Of a stretch of 64,000 bases of DNA, positions 41,372 to 50,992 are shown piece after piece (within the stretch, counting starts at the first letter, position 1; each line of letters opens with the position of its first letter). Both the position numbers and the translations under genes were made by a program. The stretch comes from RPRB01 sp035501615 (GTDB lineage Bacteria > Myxococcota > Myxococcia > Myxococcales > Myxococcaceae). The stretch lies in NCBI GenBank assembly GCA_035501615.1, contig DATJVY010000053.1, positions 8,165-72,164 of the forward strand. The letters run 5' to 3'. The notes below the pieces were generated by a model that was not told the DNA's origin, made no database searches, and was given only the letters and a program-made list of their open reading frames with translations.

Positions 41372-41866
41372 CTACCCCGTCGACAGTCGCGCGACCGCGT
41401 CCGCGGCCAGCGAGGCCGCGAGCCGCCGGATCGCCGCCTGGCGGTTGGCCTCGGTGGTGAGCACGTCTGCGCGCAGCGCCGGGAGGTAGTCCTCCGAGCC
41501 GCTGAGGTCGGTCGTCGCGAGGAGCGTGTGCTCCCGGAACAGCCGGACCCGGAGCGTGGCCGAGACGCGGTAGGTCAGGGGGCCGGAGCTTCCGGGCGCG
41601 AGCTGGGCCGTTCCCGCCCAGACCGCGAGGAGCTCTCCCTCGATCCGGCCCTCGCTGTTTTCGCCTCCCAGCCGCCCCGACCGCGCCAGCTGCTCGCGCA
41701 GCGCCTCGGTGAAGATGCCCTCGAGCCCCGGCTCGGTGGTCCGGTTGACGATGACCGGGGCGAAGACGTGGCGGATGCCCTGGGGGAGCGGGGCCCCGGA
41801 GGCGGTGAAGCCGTAGCCACAGCCGGAGGCGGCGAGGCACGTCGCCGCCGCGAGCGCCCGCATCAT
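41372..41866 (-). CDS. lptE: LPS-assembly lipoprotein LptE
   Basis: 164-residue outer-membrane lipoprotein candidate. The signal ends in LAASGC with the lipidated Cys at residue 16, followed by GYGF, the usual LptE opening. Next come FAPVIVNRTTEPGLEGIFTEALREQL and ATLRVRLF, matching the LptE (RlpB) strand pattern. It plugs the LptD barrel in LPS transport. Two tandem ATGs exist; the first (41866) overlaps the leuS stop by 4 bp, the conserved leuS-lptE linkage. lptD is not in the window. Confidence 0.88.
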   Translation of the reverse strand: MMRALAAATCLAASGCGYGFTASGAPLPQGIRHVFAPVIVNRTTEPGLEGIFTEALREQLARSGRLGGENSEGRIEGELLAVWAGTAQLAPGSSGPLTYRVSATLRVRLFREHTLLATTDLSGSEDYLPALRADVLTTEANRQAAIRRLAASLAADAVARLSTG

Positions 41867-44361
41867 CCGACGACGAAGTTGATGAGACGCTTCGGGACGA
41901 AGACCACCTTCCGGAGCGCCTTCCCGGCCATGGCCGCGCGGACCTTCTCCTCGCTCTCGGCGGCGGCCCGGACCTCGCTCTCGCCGGCGTCGGCGGCGAC
42001 GCGGATCTCTCCCCGGAGCTTGCCGTTCACCTGCACCGCGTAGGGGAGGACCTCGTCGACGACCAGCGCGGGGTCGAACGTCGGCCAGCCGAGCGTCACC
42101 GTCGACGCGCCCGCGCCGTAGACCTCGGCCACGGCGTCGGCGAGGTGCGGGGCGAACGGGGTGAGCAATCGGGTGACGATGCGGATCGCCTCGCCCATCG
42201 CCGCCGCCTCGGCGGGCGTCTCCGGGCGACCCGCGTCGTAGAGGGCGTTGACGCACTCCATGACGAAGGAGATGGCGGTGTTGAAGGAGAGGCGGTCGAT
42301 GGCCTCCCCCACCCGCTTCACCGCCTTGTGGGCGGCGCGGCGGATCTCCAGCGCCTTCCCCTCGAACGGCCCGTCGTGCTTCGCCGCTGCCGCGACCTCC
42401 TGGTGGGCGTAGGCGAGCGCCCAGACGCGCTTGAGGAAGCGGGCCTGGCCCTCCATCTGCTCGTCGCTCCAGTCGAAGTCGCGCTCCGGCGGCCCGGCGA
42501 AGAGCACGTACATCCGGACGGTGTCCGCGCCGTACTTCTCGACGATCGTGGCCGGGGCGACCACGTTGCCCCAGCGCTTCGACATCTTCCGCCCGTCGGG
42601 GCCGTTGACGATGCCCTGGGTGACGAGCCGGACGACGGGCTCGTCGGTCGGCACCAGGCCGAGGACCTTCATCCAGCGGGTCCAGAACCGGAAGTAGAGA
42701 AGGTGCATGACCGCGTGCTCGGGGCCGCCGACGTAGATGTCCACCGGAAGCCAGCGCTGCGCGAGCGCAGGGTCGAACGGAAGCCGCTCGAACCGCGGGG
42801 AGAGGTAGCGGGCGAAGTACCAGGCGGAGTCGACGAAGGTGTCCATCGTCTCCACCTCGCGGCGGGCGGGGCCACCGCATCGCGGGCAGGTGGTCTCGAC
42901 GAAGGACTTCACCTTGGCGAGCGGCGGCTCACCCTTCCCGGTGAGGACCGCCTGGGTGTCGATCTCCGGGAGGCGGACCGGGAGCTGATCGTCCGGAAGG
43001 GGGATGCCCCGCCGCTCCGGGTCGCAGCGCTCGCAGTAGACGATGGGGATGGGCGTGCCCCAGTACCGCTGGCGGCTGAAGCCCCAGTCCTTCTGCCGAT
43101 AGGTGACGGTGGGCTTGCCGAGCCCGCGCTGCTCGAGCGACCGCCCCATCCGCTCCCGCGCCTCGGCGGAGGAGAGGCCGGCGTACTCGCCGGAGTCGAT
43201 GAGGATGCCGTCCTCGTTGAAGGACTCGGTCCATCGCTCGATCGGGCCGAGGTCTCGGCCATCGGCCGGGCGGATCACCTGCCTGAGGGGGATGCCGTGG
43301 GCCCGGGCGAAGGCGAAGTCGCGGCTGTCGTGTGCCGGCACCGCCATCAGCGCGCCGGTTCCGTAGTCGCTGAGGACGAAGTTGGCGACCCAGATCGGGA
43401 CCGGCTGCCCGGTGAAGGGGTTGATGGCCTGCGCGCCGATGGAGACGCCCTCCTTCGGCGCGCCCTCGGCGGTACGCTCGATCTTCCCGATCGCCGCCAT
43501 GCGCGCCGCGAAGGCCTCGACCTCGGCCCTCCGGGCCGGGGGGGTGAGACTCTCCACCATCGGGTGGTCGGGGGCGAGCACCAGCGCGGTGGCGCCGTAC
43601 ACGGTGTCGATGCGGGTGGTGAATACCCGGATGGCGCGTCCGCCGACGATCCTGAAGTCCGCCTCGGCGCCCTCGCTCCGGCCGATCCAGTTGCGCTGGG
43701 CGGAGACGATGCGCTCCGGCCAGGCGGTGAGCCCGTCCAGGGCCTGGAGGAGGTCCTCGCTGTTGCGGGTGATCCGGAACGCCCATTCGGGCATCTGCCG
43801 GTCGACCACCGGCGAGTCACACCGCTCGCAACGACCCTCCCTCACCTGCTCGTTGGCGATGACGGTGAGGCAGCCGGTGCACCAGTTCACCTTGCTGAAC
43901 CGGCGGTACACCATGTCCCGTTCCCAGAGCCGGAGGAAGAACCACTGGTTCCACCGGTAGTACTCGGGATCGCTGGTGTTGACCTCGCGGCTCCAGTCGT
44001 AGGCGAAGCCGAGCGACACCATGGCCGCGCGGAACTTCTCGATGTTCTCGCGGGTGCGCACCGCGGGATGGACCCCGTCCTTGATCGCCGCGTTCTCCGC
44101 GGGAAGCCCGAAGGCGTCCCACCCCATCGGGTGAAGGACGTCGAAGCCGCGCATCCGGTAGTAGCGGGCGTAGACGTCGCCGATGAGGTAGTTGCGGACG
44201 TGCCCCATGTGCATGGAGCCACTGGGGTACGGGAGCATCTCCAGCACGTACTTCTTCGGTGCATCGGGGCGGGCGTCGGCCCGGAACAGGCCGGACTTCT
44301 CCCAGCGCGCCTGCCAGGTGGGCTCCAGGGACTTCGGGTCGTACCGCTCGCCGAGCTTCAT
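41863..44361 (-). CDS. leuS: Leucyl-tRNA synthetase
   Basis: 832-residue class I enzyme charging tRNA-Leu. The HIGH-type motif is PYPSGSMHMGHVRNY near residue 46-60; the KMSKR loop is in DGRKMSKRWGN. The CP1 editing domain contains TTRIDTVYGATALVLAPDHP. Zinc-binding cysteine pairs are present (CTGC, CERCD, CPRCG). ATG 44361 is preferred over the GTG one codon upstream. It is transcribed divergently from asnS with a 79-bp gap and overlaps lptE. Confidence 0.96.
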   Translation of the reverse strand: MKLGERYDPKSLEPTWQARWEKSGLFRADARPDAPKKYVLEMLPYPSGSMHMGHVRNYLIGDVYARYYRMRGFDVLHPMGWDAFGLPAENAAIKDGVHPAVRTRENIEKFRAAMVSLGFAYDWSREVNTSDPEYYRWNQWFFLRLWERDMVYRRFSKVNWCTGCLTVIANEQVREGRCERCDSPVVDRQMPEWAFRITRNSEDLLQALDGLTAWPERIVSAQRNWIGRSEGAEADFRIVGGRAIRVFTTRIDTVYGATALVLAPDHPMVESLTPPARRAEVEAFAARMAAIGKIERTAEGAPKEGVSIGAQAINPFTGQPVPIWVANFVLSDYGTGALMAVPAHDSRDFAFARAHGIPLRQVIRPADGRDLGPIERWTESFNEDGILIDSGEYAGLSSAEARERMGRSLEQRGLGKPTVTYRQKDWGFSRQRYWGTPIPIVYCERCDPERRGIPLPDDQLPVRLPEIDTQAVLTGKGEPPLAKVKSFVETTCPRCGGPARREVETMDTFVDSAWYFARYLSPRFERLPFDPALAQRWLPVDIYVGGPEHAVMHLLYFRFWTRWMKVLGLVPTDEPVVRLVTQGIVNGPDGRKMSKRWGNVVAPATIVEKYGADTVRMYVLFAGPPERDFDWSDEQMEGQARFLKRVWALAYAHQEVAAAAKHDGPFEGKALEIRRAAHKAVKRVGEAIDRLSFNTAISFVMECVNALYDAGRPETPAEAAAMGEAIRIVTRLLTPFAPHLADAVAEVYGAGASTVTLGWPTFDPALVVDEVLPYAVQVNGKLRGEIRVAADAGESEVRAAAESEEKVRAAMAGKALRKVVFVPKRLINFVVG

Positions 44362-44440
44362 CACGTGATCGGTGGGTCCTACCCGGCAGGCCCCCCGGGG
44401 CGCAACGTTTGGCCGTCCTCGGTGCTAGAGAGCCCGTGCC

Positions 44441-45745
44441 ATGGCACCTCCCGTCGTCACCATCCGCGACATCGCCGCCCACGAGAACCAGGAGGTCGAG
44501 CTCCGGGGCTGGCTCTACAACAAGCGGAGCAGCGGAAAGCTCCACTTCCTCCAGGTCCGGGACGGGACCGGCGTCATCCAGGCGGTGATCTTCAAGAACG
44601 ACGTTTCGCCGGAGCAGTTCACCCGGGCGGACCACCTCGGTCAGGAGACGGCGATCATCGTCCGCGGCCTGGTCCGCAAGGACGCCCGGAGCCCCATCGG
44701 CTACGAGCTGTCGGTCAAGGACCTGGAGGTGGTCTCCGAGGCCAAGGACTACCCCATCACCCCGAAGGAGCACGGGGTGGCGTACCTGATGGAGCACCGC
44801 CACCTCTGGCTCCGGTCGGCCCGCCAGAACGTCATCCTCCGGGTCCGGGCCACGGTGGTGAAGGCCATCCGCGACTACTTCGACGGCAACGGCTTCACCC
44901 TCGTGGACGCACCCATCTTCACCCCTGCCGCCTGCGAGGGGACCAGCACGCTCTTCACCGTCCCCTACTTCGACCTGGGCAACGCCTACCTCACCCAGTC
45001 CGGGCAGCTGTACATGGAGGCCGCCGCCGCGGCGCTGGGGAAGGTCTACTGCTTCGGGCCCACCTTCCGCGCCGAGAAGAGCAAGACCCGGCGCCACCTG
45101 ACCGAGTTCTGGATGGTCGAGCCCGAGGTCGCGTACCTGGACCTCGAGGGGGACATGGTCCTCGCCGAGCAGCTGGTCTCCTTCATCGTGGCCCGGGTGC
45201 TCGAGGCGCACGAGAAGGAGCTGGTCTCGGTGCTGGAGCGGGACGTCACCAAGCTGAAGAACGTCCAGGCGCCCTTCCCGCGCATCACCTACGAGCAGGC
45301 CATCGACCGGCTCAAGGCCGCCGGCCACCCCGCGAAGTTCGGTGACGACTTCGGCGGCGACGAGGAGACGGTGCTCGCCAGCCAGTTCGACCGGCCGGTC
45401 ATCGTCCACCGCTATCCGGTGGAGCTGAAGGCGTTCTACTTCAAGCGCGATCCCGAGGACGCGCGCCTGACCCTGGGGATGGACGTGCTCGCCCCGGAAG
45501 GCTACGGGGAGATCATCGGCGGCGGGCAGCGCGAGGACGATCTCGAGACGCTGGAGAAGCGCATCGCCGAGCACCACCTGCCCCGCGAGGCCTTCGGCTG
45601 GTACCTGGACCTCCGGAAGTACGGGACGGTGCCCCATGCCGGATTCGGCCTCGGCGTGGAGCGGACGGTGGCCTGGGTCTGCGGGCTCCACCACGTGCGG
45701 GAGACCATTCCCTTCGCCCGGATGATGGAGCGGATCACCCCCTAG
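44441..45745 (+). CDS. asnS: Asparaginyl-tRNA synthetase
   Basis: 434-residue class IIb enzyme charging tRNA-Asn. An N-terminal OB domain (about 1-110) precedes the catalytic core with motif 1 (FTLVDAPIFTPAACEGTSTLF), motif 2 (FGPTFRAEKSKTRRHLTEFWMVEPE) and motif 3 (HAGFGLGVERTVAWVCG). AsnRS and AspRS are similar; the EGTSTLF and EKSKTRRHLTEFWM wording favours AsnRS. Its presence suggests direct Asn charging; gatCAB genes are not in the window. It stands alone on the plus strand. Confidence 0.94.
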   Translation: MAPPVVTIRDIAAHENQEVELRGWLYNKRSSGKLHFLQVRDGTGVIQAVIFKNDVSPEQFTRADHLGQETAIIVRGLVRKDARSPIGYELSVKDLEVVSEAKDYPITPKEHGVAYLMEHRHLWLRSARQNVILRVRATVVKAIRDYFDGNGFTLVDAPIFTPAACEGTSTLFTVPYFDLGNAYLTQSGQLYMEAAAAALGKVYCFGPTFRAEKSKTRRHLTEFWMVEPEVAYLDLEGDMVLAEQLVSFIVARVLEAHEKELVSVLERDVTKLKNVQAPFPRITYEQAIDRLKAAGHPAKFGDDFGGDEETVLASQFDRPVIVHRYPVELKAFYFKRDPEDARLTLGMDVLAPEGYGEIIGGGQREDDLETLEKRIAEHHLPREAFGWYLDLRKYGTVPHAGFGLGVERTVAWVCGLHHVRETIPFARMMERITP

Positions 45746-45836
45746 CCGGCAGGCCCCGCGCCGGTCTCGACCGACAGATGGGGTGGACGGTCCTCCGCCG
45801 TCGCGGGATGCTGGGTCGGCGTCCGCGGGGGGTGTC

Positions 45837-47321
45837 ATGGTTCGATCGAGTCGCATTCGCCTCGTCTCGCTCGCCGTCCTCGGAGCGCTGGCCGCGGGGT
45901 GCAGCCGTCAGAGGCCTCCGGCCCCGGAGCCGCCCGCAGCCGCGGCGCCACGAACCGGCCTCACCCTCGCAGCGAGGGACCTCACCACGGGCCCCGGGAA
46001 CCGGTCCGAGGTGACCTTCCGGCCCGAGACGGTGGTCGTCCCGCGCGCGGCGGTGCTGAAGGCGATCCAGAGCGTCAGCACCGACGGCACGGTCGCCGTG
46101 TTCGACGGTGCCGAGCCGGCTCTCCAGGCGCTCGCGCCGGGGAAGGTGGTGCTCCTCGAGCGCGTCGCCCTGCGGCGGGTCAAGGCGGTAGCCCGGGACG
46201 GCGGCCGGCTCGCGGTGGCCTTCGAGCCAGCGACGCTCCCCGAGGCCATCCAGAACGGCACGCTCCAGTGGAACGTGCCGGTCCGGTTCTCGACCCTGGC
46301 CCGCCGGGACACGCCGGTGGTTCCGCGGTGGGATGCCCCGCTGCGACGGCTGACGGGCTGGGTGCTTCCCTCGGCCCTCGCCGCACCGAGGTCCTACGCC
46401 CTCTCGGGCGAGAAGCTCGGCTGGACGTACGACCTGACGGCGACCGGGGGCGCGCAGCGGGTGGACCTCGCCCTGGACATGAAGAAGAGCATCGCCAACA
46501 TCGAGGTCGGTCTGCAGGCCCAGGGATACGTGCCCGACTTCGACAGCCTGGCCTCGATCGAGATCGCCGACGGGGTCACGAGGAGCGCCCGGAGCGAGAC
46601 GAAGAATCTCTCCGGCGAGGTGCGCTTCTCCATCTCCGCCGCCACCAAGGGGGATCCGGGCGGGTTCGGGAAGAAGCAGGTCCGGCTGCCGGCCATCCTC
46701 AAGGCTCCGTTCTTCCTCGGCGCGCTGCCGATGACCCTGGAGATCTCGACTGCGATCACCTTCACCCCCGGCCTGGGCGCGAACCACCAGCTGGCGACGG
46801 CGAACTTCAAGGTCCAGTACACCGACCTCGGAGGCTTCAGCTTCCAGGGCGGTCAGAAATCGGCCACAAAGGAGGGCGGCGGCGACGGAGACGGCGAGAT
46901 CGTCGACTTCAAGGGCGTCACCCTCGCCGGCATCGGGGTGGTCGCCGGCGTCTCGATGCCCCGGCTGGAGGCGAGGATCGGCACCACGAGCCTGGCGGAC
47001 ATGGTCGAGAAGGCCCTCCCCACCGGTCTGGCCGACGCGCTCCAGCACTCGCTGTTCGGCGGCGCCGCGGCGAGGGCGATGGGCGACGTCGAGGAGTCGA
47101 TCAAGACCGAGGGTGCGCTGCACGTGCAGGTGGTGCTGGTCGGCTCGATTCTCGCCTCGGGGCCCACGTCGCTGATTCCCTGCACGAAGACGACTTTCAA
47201 CTTCCGGGCCGACGCCGGCGCGGACGCGAGCGTGCTGGGGAAGGAGCTGCCGGAGATCGCGGTCGACCTCTTCAAGAAGGAGATCGTCAAGACCGCGCCG
47301 CCCAACATCCGCTGCGGGTGA
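45837..47321 (+). CDS. Predicted outer-membrane lipoprotein of unknown function
   Basis: 494-residue protein beginning at ATG 45837 with a lipoprotein signal (VLGALAAGC; Cys22, Ser+2 favouring outer-membrane sorting). The mature part is mostly beta-strand-rich, with repeated alternating hydrophobic stretches and a Gly/Asp-rich acidic loop (KEGGGDGDGE near 345). It has few cysteines, two near the C-terminus. I recognise no family. ATG 45783 in the same frame would bury the signal peptide and is rejected. It is the first member of the exported-protein region and converges with the next gene across 8 bp. Confidence 0.75.
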   Translation: MVRSSRIRLVSLAVLGALAAGCSRQRPPAPEPPAAAAPRTGLTLAARDLTTGPGNRSEVTFRPETVVVPRAAVLKAIQSVSTDGTVAVFDGAEPALQALAPGKVVLLERVALRRVKAVARDGGRLAVAFEPATLPEAIQNGTLQWNVPVRFSTLARRDTPVVPRWDAPLRRLTGWVLPSALAAPRSYALSGEKLGWTYDLTATGGAQRVDLALDMKKSIANIEVGLQAQGYVPDFDSLASIEIADGVTRSARSETKNLSGEVRFSISAATKGDPGGFGKKQVRLPAILKAPFFLGALPMTLEISTAITFTPGLGANHQLATANFKVQYTDLGGFSFQGGQKSATKEGGGDGDGEIVDFKGVTLAGIGVVAGVSMPRLEARIGTTSLADMVEKALPTGLADALQHSLFGGAAARAMGDVEESIKTEGALHVQVVLVGSILASGPTSLIPCTKTTFNFRADAGADASVLGKELPEIAVDLFKKEIVKTAPPNIRCG

Positions 47322-47329
47322 GGGCAGCC

Positions 47330-48556
47330 TCAGATTCCGGACATTGCCTTCGCAACCATGGCGCGCGCCTTGTCGACGTCGAGGCCGCGGCCGTCCACGC
47401 CAACGAGGACGTCCTTCTTCACGGCCGTGACGCCGGTGCCCCCCACGATGTAGCCCTCCTCCCACGGGCCCTCGATCCGTTCGGCCCGCATGGTGGCCCC
47501 GGGGTCGCGCATGCTGGTCGACAGCCCGCCCCCCAGCATCCGATCCATGCCCTGGAGCATCGACTGGTAGCCGGGGTCGCCCTTCACCTTCCGGAGGTCC
47601 TCCTGCACCTTGTCGGTGGTCACGGTCTTCGTTTCCACCGTCACCTTCCCTCCACTCGGGCCCTCCTCGGCTGTGCCGTGCGCGTACTGGGTGGGCGTCT
47701 GCGCGACCACTTCCTTGAAGCGCGCGAGCATCCCCTTCATCTGGGCGAAGCCCCCGGACCACTTGACCGACAGCCCGAGCTCACCACCGTCGAGCGGACC
47801 TTTCTTCACCAGGGGATAGATGCATCCGCCGCGGGTGGCGTGGGGCGCGCCCGCGAGGCTCGGCCCCAGGATGGCCCGCGCCTCCTCCGTGGTGACCAGG
47901 CTGCACGGATCGCGGGGCGAAACCAGCGGCCCCGGCGCCCGGCGCGCCGCCGCCGCGCCGTCGTAGGCGAGCGGCCTGGGAAGCCGCTGGAAGGCGATGT
48001 CGGCGAGCTTCCCGGCCGTGCTGGGCTTCCCGTCGGCTCCGGCGACGTCGACCTCGATCAGCACGTCCCCCTTGAGTGCGGTGATCTTCGCCGGTGGGTT
48101 CCATCGCTGATCGTCCCAGTCGCCGTCGACCAGGTCGGCGTCGTGGCTCTGGTCGCGCATCGCCTGCGCGGTCAGCCCGCCCATCGCCCCCATCATCTTC
48201 AGGGTGGCCTTTCCGCCCCGGTACTCGGGATGGACGAAGAAGCTGTGTCCGTTCGCGGCGCGGTAGAAGCAGTCCGGGCCTCCCGGGTCGGCGCTCCCGT
48301 CGTCACGGGCGCGATACGGGTCACCAGCCAGCGCCCCGAGCACCTTCTCCGCCTCGGCACGGCCAACCAGGATGCATGGGTCCTGGAGATTGCGGTACGG
48401 ATTCCTCTGGTCGGTCTCGTCCTGCTTCCGGATCGCGTCCATCGAGCTCTGGAAGGCGTTCGGGCTGGACTGGGGGCCCGGGGCCTGTCCGTGTGCGGCC
48501 GGGAGGACGGAGCAGGAGACGAGCACCACGCACGCCAGGCGAATCCCGCGCTTCAT
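47330..48556 (-). CDS. Exported protein with duplicated DPC-L-E-A module
   Basis: 408-residue secreted or periplasmic protein with a signal peptide (KRGIRLACVVLVSCSVLPAAHG). Two related modules are visible: DPCILVGRAEAEKVLG...PDCFY (about 59-98) and DPCSLVTTEEARAILG...GGCIYP (about 217-250). Each has a Cys near the start and one near the end, probably forming a disulfide. This resembles the DPC-x-L-x-x-x-E-A-x-x-x-L-G pattern seen in several secreted actinobacterial and proteobacterial domains. The rest holds VETKTVTTDKVQ and a C-terminal GLDVDKARAMVAKAM. Function unknown. Confidence 0.75.
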   Translation of the reverse strand: MKRGIRLACVVLVSCSVLPAAHGQAPGPQSSPNAFQSSMDAIRKQDETDQRNPYRNLQDPCILVGRAEAEKVLGALAGDPYRARDDGSADPGGPDCFYRAANGHSFFVHPEYRGGKATLKMMGAMGGLTAQAMRDQSHDADLVDGDWDDQRWNPPAKITALKGDVLIEVDVAGADGKPSTAGKLADIAFQRLPRPLAYDGAAAARRAPGPLVSPRDPCSLVTTEEARAILGPSLAGAPHATRGGCIYPLVKKGPLDGGELGLSVKWSGGFAQMKGMLARFKEVVAQTPTQYAHGTAEEGPSGGKVTVETKTVTTDKVQEDLRKVKGDPGYQSMLQGMDRMLGGGLSTSMRDPGATMRAERIEGPWEEGYIVGGTGVTAVKKDVLVGVDGRGLDVDKARAMVAKAMSGI

Positions 48557-48577
48557 GAGGCACCTCCTGCCGCAGGT

Positions 48578-49654
48578 TCAGCCCTGGCGGCGACAGCTCC
48601 GGATCAGCTGGACCCGACGGTTTCGCGCTCGCCCCTCGATGGTGTCGTTGGTGTCTACAGGCCGGGTCAGCCCGAAGCCGCGAGTATCCAGCGCCGTCGC
48701 AGGGATGCCCCTGGACTGGACCAGCGCGTCCTTGACCGCCCGTGCCCGTCTCTCGGAGAGGTCCTGGTTGCTCTTCTCGCCGCCGATGTTGTCGGTGTGG
48801 CCCTGGACCGTGAGCTTCCAGTCGGGATGCTTCCGGAGGACGGCGGCCACGTCGTCCAGCGTGGCGCGGGCGGCCGAGGTCAGCTCGGCGCTGCCGGTCG
48901 CAAAGGTGATCCCGTAGACCGTGGCCTCGCAGTTCCCCTGCAGCGCGGCCTCGAGGGCGCCCATCGCCGCGTCGTCGGGAACGAGCACCATCGCCAGCTG
49001 GAAGCGGTAGGTCCGCTTCGAGGCCACGTCGGTCCCCATCACTCCGAGGAGCCAGGGGTGATCGGGGTGGTCGAGGAACCACCAGTCGAACTCCCAGTCG
49101 ATGCCCTCGAAAGCTCGCGTCATTCGGCCACGCGCGTGAACCGCGGGGATCTCCCGGCTGTCCCCATTCACCAGGACCCTCAGCCGCTCGACGGGCCCCA
49201 CGCTGCCGACCGGCCCGCCGATCGGGCGGGGTGGTGAGCAGCCGTCAATGTAGAACGAGGCGATCTCGACGTCGTCCTGCTCCTTGAGCAGGCGCAACAG
49301 GCGCTGCGAGGCCATGAAGCGAGAGCTGCCCCGGGTGGCCTCCGCCTCCACGGCCTGCCCGGCGCATCCCCAGCCGAAGGCGAGGGTCTTCGATCGCGCC
49401 ATCTCGGCGGGGGTCATCACCTGGCGGTAGCGCTCCACCTTGCCGCCCTCGGAATGGACGTCCTGGCCGAAGGTGATTCCGTCCGGGGTGACCGACTCGA
49501 TCTCCACGTAGACCTGGCGGTCCTGGGGCGAATCGAAGTTGTGGTGAACGTAGTCGAGCACCACCCGGGGCCGGAGAGGGATCGGGTCGTCCGCTGCGCG
49601 CGCGCAGAGCGCGACGATGCACGCCGCAACGGCAACGGCGCGAGCGACAGCCAT
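48578..49654 (-). CDS. Exported OmpA-C-terminal-domain protein
   Basis: 358-residue protein with a signal peptide (MAVARAVAVAACIVALCARA), an N-terminal part of about 220 residues of unknown fold (WEFDWWFLDHPDHPWLLGV), and a C-terminal OmpA/MotB-like peptidoglycan-binding domain (about 245-352). Key features are TFATGSAELTSAARATLDDVA, VQGHTDNIGGEKSNQDLSERRA and ARNRRVQL, which include the Asp and Arg that bind diaminopimelate in the family. It is expected to be a periplasmic protein tethered to the cell wall. A GGAAGGAG ribosome-binding site precedes ATG 49654. It lies 21 bp before the DPC-module gene, likely in one operon. Confidence 0.85.
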   Translation of the reverse strand: MAVARAVAVAACIVALCARAADDPIPLRPRVVLDYVHHNFDSPQDRQVYVEIESVTPDGITFGQDVHSEGGKVERYRQVMTPAEMARSKTLAFGWGCAGQAVEAEATRGSSRFMASQRLLRLLKEQDDVEIASFYIDGCSPPRPIGGPVGSVGPVERLRVLVNGDSREIPAVHARGRMTRAFEGIDWEFDWWFLDHPDHPWLLGVMGTDVASKRTYRFQLAMVLVPDDAAMGALEAALQGNCEATVYGITFATGSAELTSAARATLDDVAAVLRKHPDWKLTVQGHTDNIGGEKSNQDLSERRARAVKDALVQSRGIPATALDTRGFGLTRPVDTNDTIEGRARNRRVQLIRSCRRQG

Positions 49655-49726
49655 GGTGCCCGGGCTCCTTCCTCGGAGGCGTGGAGCGGCCCCCCGGCGC
49701 CCCCCAAGCCTATCCCGATTCCGGGT

Positions 49727-50983
49727 CTAGAAGCCGATCGCCGGGCCGGTGGTGGTGCCCCCCACCCTGCCCTCGAAGACGACGAAGACGCTCCGGCCGT
49801 AGAAGAAGGGAAGACCCCAGTCGAAGGTCCGGGTCGAGAGCTGGAGGCCGCCGAGCGGTCCGGCCAGGGAGGGAAACACCGCCGCGTCGGGCGCGGTGGT
49901 GAAGAGCTGGTCCGCGTTGCCCACCGTGAAGGCGATCGTCGCGGGGCGCACCTCCGCCCCGGCGAGGGTGCCGCTGGTGTCGATCGCCGAGGGGGGACAG
50001 TAGAAGCCGGTCCCCACGTCCGAGGAGGCGCACTGGGCGATGGAGCCGTCGGCGAAGTAGTACGCGCTCGATCCGGAGTCGACGAGGCTCTGGTCGAAGG
50101 TGTTGCCGCCGTAGGTCGTGGTGAGGCTCCCGTCGGCGGCCAGGACGTGGAAGCTGGCCGAGCCGGGCGGATTGTCGGTCTGCGTGCCGATGCCGAAGAG
50201 GAGCGTCCCCGAGAGCGTCGCGGCCGGGGCCGTTCCGGTCGAGGGGAACCGGACCTCGAGCCCGTTGTTGTCGCTGGGGAGCAGGGCGATCAGGTTCGCC
50301 GGCTGGCTCGTGGCGGCGAGCGTGATGGCCGTGCAGCCCTGATCCCCGCCCCCACCGGAGCAGGCCCAGAACGGAGCGCCGCTGGTGGGGATCTGCCCCG
50401 CGCAGTAGCTCCCGCAATCCTGGAGGTAGTAGCCGACCCCGAGCACGCCGTTGGCGCCGAAGTCGGCGACGGTGTCCTCCTCGGGTCCGTTCCCGGCCGA
50501 GCATCCGCTGGGCGCGGCGCCGGAGGCCGGATCGCCGATGACGTGGGCCACGAGGCTGGAAATGGTCCGCCCGCCCAGGTTGACGTCGACGGTGTCCAGC
50601 GAGCCCCAGGTCCAGCCGTCGGCGAACACCCCGCACTCGGACACCGGCCGCCCGCTCGGTGGGTCGACCACCGGCCGGGGCACGACGGAGGGCGAGAGCA
50701 CCTCGTGCAGGATGCGCAGCCCCGTGGAGCCGGTATCGACGACCACGTGGTCGATGGACTGGCAGGCGATGGTGCTCCCCGGCGAGCAGACGGTGATCGT
50801 GGCATAGGCCACGTTGGCCGAGACGGGGCCAGTGCTCAGCAGCGCCGGTGGTCCCAGGTCGATGGTCATCGACAGCGTGTTCGGCGGTGGGCCCTGGCTC
50901 TGCCCGCTGCTCGAGTCGCCGCAGGACGAGGAGACCACCGCGAGCAGGACCCAGCCGATGCGGAACGGGAGCCCCCGGGTCAT
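49727..50983 (-). CDS. DUF3443-type lipoprotein with two pepsin-like D[TS]GS motifs
   Basis: 418-residue predicted lipoprotein (signal ending VVSSSC, Cys21). It matches DUF3443-type proteins, with VVVDTGSTGLRIL at 80-92 (D83) and SLVDSGSSAYYF at 299-310 (D302). NGVLGVGYY at about 178 resembles the GILGLG segment that follows the flap in pepsins. The two DTGS/DSGS motifs at this spacing suggest a bilobal aspartic-protease fold, though activity is unproven. Eleven or so cysteines suggest disulfides. It lies 9 bp after the DUF2844 gene; the two families commonly occur next to each other. Confidence 0.82.
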   Translation of the reverse strand: MTRGLPFRIGWVLLAVVSSSCGDSSSGQSQGPPPNTLSMTIDLGPPALLSTGPVSANVAYATITVCSPGSTIACQSIDHVVVDTGSTGLRILHEVLSPSVVPRPVVDPPSGRPVSECGVFADGWTWGSLDTVDVNLGGRTISSLVAHVIGDPASGAAPSGCSAGNGPEEDTVADFGANGVLGVGYYLQDCGSYCAGQIPTSGAPFWACSGGGGDQGCTAITLAATSQPANLIALLPSDNNGLEVRFPSTGTAPAATLSGTLLFGIGTQTDNPPGSASFHVLAADGSLTTTYGGNTFDQSLVDSGSSAYYFADGSIAQCASSDVGTGFYCPPSAIDTSGTLAGAEVRPATIAFTVGNADQLFTTAPDAAVFPSLAGPLGGLQLSTRTFDWGLPFFYGRSVFVVFEGRVGGTTTGPAIGF

Positions 50984-50992
50984 GGCCTCTCC

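Noticed and set aside
42145..45345. Plus-strand open frame of over 1000 codons antisense to leuS and into asnS
   Set aside because: It lies opposite a complete leucyl-tRNA synthetase and out of frame with asnS; composition is typical of an antisense shadow.
45899..49237. Plus-strand frame of over 1100 codons across three genes
   Set aside because: It spans a lipoprotein gene in another frame and two minus-strand genes with good signal peptides; no domain or ribosome-binding site supports it.
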